Shown one piece after another: positions 6,564-8,952 of a DNA stretch of 8,952 nucleotides (the stretch's first letter is position 1; each line of letters begins with the position of its first letter). The DNA comes from Halobacteriales archaeon. GTDB lineage: Archaea > Halobacteriota > Halobacteria > Halobacteriales > SKSH01. Below the pieces are notes generated by a model. That model saw only the letters and a program-made list of their open reading frames with translations. It had not been told where the DNA came from and made no database searches. The DNA lies in contig SKSH01000104.1 of assembly GCA_007118075.1 (NCBI GenBank), positions 1 to 8,952 of the forward strand, given 5' to 3'. The translations under genes and the position numbers were made by a program.

Positions 6564-6583
6564 TGGATAGAGCGCTATCATGA
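6563..6583 (+). other. Six-codon linker ORF between phnD and phnC
   Basis: The phnD stop overlaps an ATG (TAATG, 6561-6565) that opens the ORF MDRALS. This ORF ends at a TGA (6581-6583) overlapping the phnC start codon (ATGA, 6580-6583). GATAG (6566-6570) and CTATC (6575-6579) can pair as a small hairpin ending exactly before the phnC ATG. No Shine-Dalgarno is present. This layout suits stepwise translational coupling by termination and reinitiation. The overlaps are seen directly; the function is inferred. Confidence 0.35.
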
Positions 6584-7266
6584 CCGAACCACCCATCCGC
6601 TGTCGCGACCTCTGTGTCGGGTATAACGGTGATGAGGTCCTGGAAGACCTCTCGTTTACGGTTCCCCATGGTGAGACGGTAGCGCTCGTCGGCCGGAGCG
6701 GTTGTGGCAAGACCACCCTCCTGAAAACCCTCGCCGGCATCTTGCCCCCACTTGCCGGTGAAGCGACGGTCCTCGGGAGCACGCTTCCAAATCCGCCCCC
6801 AGCTGGCACGTTGGGCTACATCCCCCAGAGCCTCGGTTTAGTCCCCCACGAATCCGCACTCAGGAACGTGCTCCACGGCCGCCTATCGGAGCTTGGACGA
6901 TTCAGAAGCTTGCTCGGGCGATTTCCCGAGGGTGCCGAAAACGAAGCGTTAGAGGCGCTCGATCGAGTCGGCCTCTCGGGCAAAGAACGCAGTCGGGTCA
7001 AGGAACTGTCCGGTGGGCAGCAGCGCCGGGTGGCCATTGCTCGCGCCTTCGTCCAAGAGCCTGACGTGTTGTTGGCAGATGAAATGCTCTCCGAACTCGA
7101 TCACGAAACTGCCGGCTCGATCGTACGCTGTCTGGAAGACCTTCAGGGGGAGACGGGGATGACTGTCGTCATCGTCGAACACAATGTCGAGATCGCCGAC
7201 GATATCTCGAATACCGTGCTTTCGCTTGGAGGAGAAGGGATCAAACCAGTGACACGGGCTGCTTAG
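6580..7266 (+). CDS. phnC: PhnC-like ABC transporter ATP-binding protein
   Basis: A 228-residue cytoplasmic ATPase that would power the importer. Visible motifs: Walker A GRSGCGKTT (38-46), Q-loop YIPQ with Q83, signature LSGGQQRRVAIARA (143-156), Walker B VLLADE with catalytic E168 (163-168), and switch H201 in VEHN. All residues needed for ATP hydrolysis are present. It is somewhat short for PhnC, which is usually about 250 residues. After Walker B it reads MLSELD instead of the common PxxxLD, and the switch region is VIVEHN rather than the usual SLHQ, so it is a divergent family member. The start ATG at 6580 lies 16 nt after the phnD stop, without a Shine-Dalgarno and coupled through a tiny ORF. 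The permease gene follows 13 nt after its stop. Confidence 0.9.
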   Translation: MTEPPIRCRDLCVGYNGDEVLEDLSFTVPHGETVALVGRSGCGKTTLLKTLAGILPPLAGEATVLGSTLPNPPPAGTLGYIPQSLGLVPHESALRNVLHGRLSELGRFRSLLGRFPEGAENEALEALDRVGLSGKERSRVKELSGGQQRRVAIARAFVQEPDVLLADEMLSELDHETAGSIVRCLEDLQGETGMTVVIVEHNVEIADDISNTVLSLGGEGIKPVTRAA

Positions 7267-7279
7267 ACGACAACGATAC

Positions 7280-8107
7280 ATGAGTAACATCGAACGAACG
7301 ATATCAATCGCATATTTGCGCACCCAGTTACAGAATTTTAGCCGATCAATTCTCTTACTCATTCTTGTCGCCGTCGCGGGTTGGAGCATCGTTGTCCTCG
7401 AATTACATCAAGTTGACCTCTCCGGAGGTATCGACGGTCTGAGTTTCTTATTCGGGGCGGCGATCCCGCCTGAAATGAGCGTGCTTCGGGTCGGCGTTCG
7501 CGGGCTGCTCGAAACGCTCTATATCGCATACCTCGGTACGCTCTTTGGTGTTTTGTTGAGCATTCCGATCAGTCTGTTGGCGAGTCGTAATCTCTTCCCA
7601 CGACATCTCAATCTCCTGGCCCGGTGGATATTGGCGGGCCTTCGCGTCCTCCCGAGTATCCTCTGGGCGGTGATTTTCGTGATTCTCATCGGAACGGGGC
7701 CGGCGGCAGGTGTGTTCGCGATCACTCTGTACACCGCTGGGTTCGTGGGGAAGCTCGAATACGAATCGTTTGAAGGGCTCGATAACGAACCCATGGAAGC
7801 GGTTTCCGCGTTGGGGGCGACTCGCTTGCAAGTGCTGCGGTTTGTGGTCATCCCCCAGGCAATTAACGCCCTGATCAGTCAATCGATGTTTATGTTCGAA
7901 TACAACATTCGGCACGCCGCCGCGATCGGGATTGTTGGTGCCGGTGGAATTGGATATTACATCATGGCCTACCTCAATTTCCACCAATTCGACAGGGTGG
8001 TCGTTTTACTCGCACTGATTTTTGGTGTCGTCATAGTCGTTGACGAACTCAGCTATCACATGCGCTCGTTCTTCCTTGGGGATACGAGGACAAGCCTCAG
8101 TGGCTAA
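7280..8107 (+). CDS. phnE: PhnE-like ABC transporter permease
   Basis: A 275-residue integral membrane protein forming the translocation channel of the importer. Hydrophobic segments lie at about residues 22-41, 78-101, 119-139, 142-158, 190-207, 212-232 and 238-256. The cytoplasmic EAA loop that docks the ATPase is clear at 173-194 (EAVSALGATRLQVLRF, then VVIPQA), with the conserved Gly at 179. The segment GIVGAGGIGYYI (217-228) is typical of the PhnE/MetI-like permease group. The start ATG at 7280 is 13 nt after the ATPase stop, with no Shine-Dalgarno, so translation probably depends on readthrough of the operon message. Only one permease gene is present, so the channel is likely a homodimer. 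It is the last gene of the operon; a TTTT tract at 8127-8130 could help end transcription. Confidence 0.9.
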   Translation: MSNIERTISIAYLRTQLQNFSRSILLLILVAVAGWSIVVLELHQVDLSGGIDGLSFLFGAAIPPEMSVLRVGVRGLLETLYIAYLGTLFGVLLSIPISLLASRNLFPRHLNLLARWILAGLRVLPSILWAVIFVILIGTGPAAGVFAITLYTAGFVGKLEYESFEGLDNEPMEAVSALGATRLQVLRFVVIPQAINALISQSMFMFEYNIRHAAAIGIVGAGGIGYYIMAYLNFHQFDRVVVLLALIFGVVIVVDELSYHMRSFFLGDTRTSLSG

Positions 8108-8509
8108 TTGAACTATGGGTGAACGCTTTTAGGCAAAGGGTACACCGGGCAGTGCAATCTGAATATTCAGCAAATTGGCGTAGACATCGAACTCCTTGGG
8201 CATTCGGGATCCTCCCATGAGGGACTTCTATTCACTATGTCATGACAACTATACTTTCACACTGATTTATACATCTCCGTGGATCCGCGGTGAGTGATAA
8301 CGACTACTTCACTGACCATCCCTTGAAATAAACGCCGTGTTAATGCAACAGCCAAGGGTTGTATGTTTCAAGTGATATATTTTATATAACTAATCTAGTG
8401 AGGCCTTTCACCACCAAAAATCCGACTTCGGCGTGAGTATCTCAACCGGCGATTGACCATTACTATCACCGTGTTTGGTTCGACTGAATCGACAGACCGC
8501 TATGACTCA

Positions 8510-8610
8510 CGTAATGCAGCGTGACGAAAGCAACACGACGAGGGGCCATTCACTTATAAAGAAACCCGCAAAAGTCGCCGAGGTCGTGTGGTTGAGAATC
8601 GTAATGCAGC
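8510..8610. repeat. 11-bp direct repeat with 90-bp period
   Basis: CGTAATGCAGC occurs at 8510-8520 and again at 8600-8610, exactly 90 bases apart. Some similarity continues downstream (CACG/GACG and GCAA). The first copy sits inside a small inverted repeat (TCACG at 8507-8511, CGTGA at 8520-8524). The role is unknown. Confidence 0.5.
8554..8560 (+). promoter_or_regulatory. TATA-like element in the right intergenic region
   Basis: TTATAAA matches the archaeal TATA consensus well. It lies 28-34 nt upstream of a GTG at 8588 that opens an 85-residue frame, roughly the spacing of a leaderless or near-leaderless gene. The encoded sequence does not look haloarchaeal, so the element may instead drive a non-coding RNA or be fortuitous. 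Confidence 0.35.
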
Positions 8611-8901
8611 ATCACGGGCAAGACGGGTTTTGGTCATGGAGCGTGTAACGCGGCTTTTAATCGCTGCGCAGTCTGCCATTTCCGGTTTAACGGCATGGGA
8701 TTCTAATAACGCATTCGTCAGGCCGTGTTTGAACGCCAAATTTTGTAGTGTAGAGGCCTTCTTACGGGGTGAAGCGAAAAATCATCCTAATTACGGCCAG
8801 CGAAGAACGTCCAATTTTGCCGTGAAATCACCGGTTCTGAAGTGATAGGTCCCCGATTTTACGCTGTATCTCGTTAGGACTCGGAACTTTGTGAAAGGGA
8901 T

Positions 8902-8952
8902 TCATCGGGAGAGAAGCCCCGAGACGCTTGTTTTCGAGCGCTCAAACATGGC
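8902..8952 (-). CDS. Possible 3' end of a minus-strand gene at the window edge
   Basis: Reading the minus strand inward from the right edge, 16 codons (AMFERSKTSVSGLLSR) precede a TGA at 8902-8904. The bases are richer in G and C than the DNA just to the left, and the residues would suit a C-terminal tail. The stretch is too short to identify and could be chance. Confidence 0.2.
   Translation of the reverse strand, partial: AMFERSKTSVSGLLSR

Larger units (their letters stand above)
8108..8952. other. Long intergenic region without a convincing gene
   Basis: These 845 bases contain no frame with the acidic, coherent look of the genes to the left. Seen in it: a minus-strand frame at 8131-8220 (MPKEFDVYANLL within it) too short to call; an A/T-rich patch TATATTTTATATAA at 8376-8389; a strong TATA-like element at 8554-8560 followed by a GTG-started ORF (8588-8845, 85 residues, rich in Arg and Ala); and imperfect direct repeats. 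TAGTG-AGGCCTT (8396-8407) recurs as TAGTG-TAG-AGGCCTT (8746-8760). Base and codon use differ from the operon, so decayed mobile DNA is possible, but I recognise no transposase or terminal repeats. Confidence 0.45.

Noticed and set aside
8206..8224. CCTC-CCAT-GAGG hairpin as terminator of the transporter operon
   Set aside because: The stem is only 4 bp, no T-run follows, and it is about 100 nt beyond the last gene.
8468..8500. tRNA-like T-arm sequence GGTTCGACTGAATC
   Set aside because: No acceptor, D or anticodon arm can be folded around it at the proper spacing. No other tRNA candidate was found.
8554..8739. Minus-strand 61-codon frame in the right flank
   Set aside because: It starts with TTG, is rich in Arg with few acidic residues, has no family resemblance and overlaps the plus-strand frame 8588-8845, which is itself doubtful.

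Overview
The window looks like chromosomal or large-replicon DNA of a haloarchaeon (class Halobacteria). The main proteins are strongly acidic. The binding-protein signal peptide combines a twin-arginine motif with a lipobox, which is typical of haloarchaeal secretion. Start codons mostly lack a usable Shine-Dalgarno, and several have an A/T-rich TATA-like element 25-35 nt upstream, as expected for leaderless archaeal transcripts. No rRNA, tRNA, CRISPR array or intact transposase was recognised.

Left part (1-1072): the possible tail of an incoming gene, then two small two-helix membrane proteins of unknown function (158-352 and 641-862), separated by non-coding DNA with short palindromes. Centre-left (1073-4105): one large soluble sensor histidine kinase of 1010 residues, with the order receiver - PAS - GAF-like linker domain - PAS - PAS - GAF - HisKA - HATPase. 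It has no DNA-binding output domain, and no partner regulator is encoded beside it.

Centre (4106-5522): a decayed zone. A minus-strand stretch (about 4199-4514) looks like a broken acidic protein. Next comes a clearly recognisable but inactivated DtxR/MntR-type metal-dependent repressor gene (4753-5392), with one nonsense codon and two frameshifts. Right after it, a perfect 8+8 bp palindrome overlaps the likely TATA box of the next operon.

Right part (5523-8107): a complete phnD-phnC-phnE-type ABC importer operon (lipoprotein, ATPase, permease), tightly spaced and co-directional. phnD and phnC are linked by a 6-codon ORF that overlaps the stop of one and the start of the other. The binding protein has the PhnD fold pattern but not the usual phosphonate-binding signatures, so the substrate is uncertain. 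Combined with the dead metal regulator upstream, this makes the operon the most interesting part of the window.

The last 845 bases (8108-8952) hold no convincing gene. They contain a good TATA-like element followed by a GTG-started ORF of un-haloarchaeal composition, some short repeats, and possibly the tail of a minus-strand gene at the right edge.
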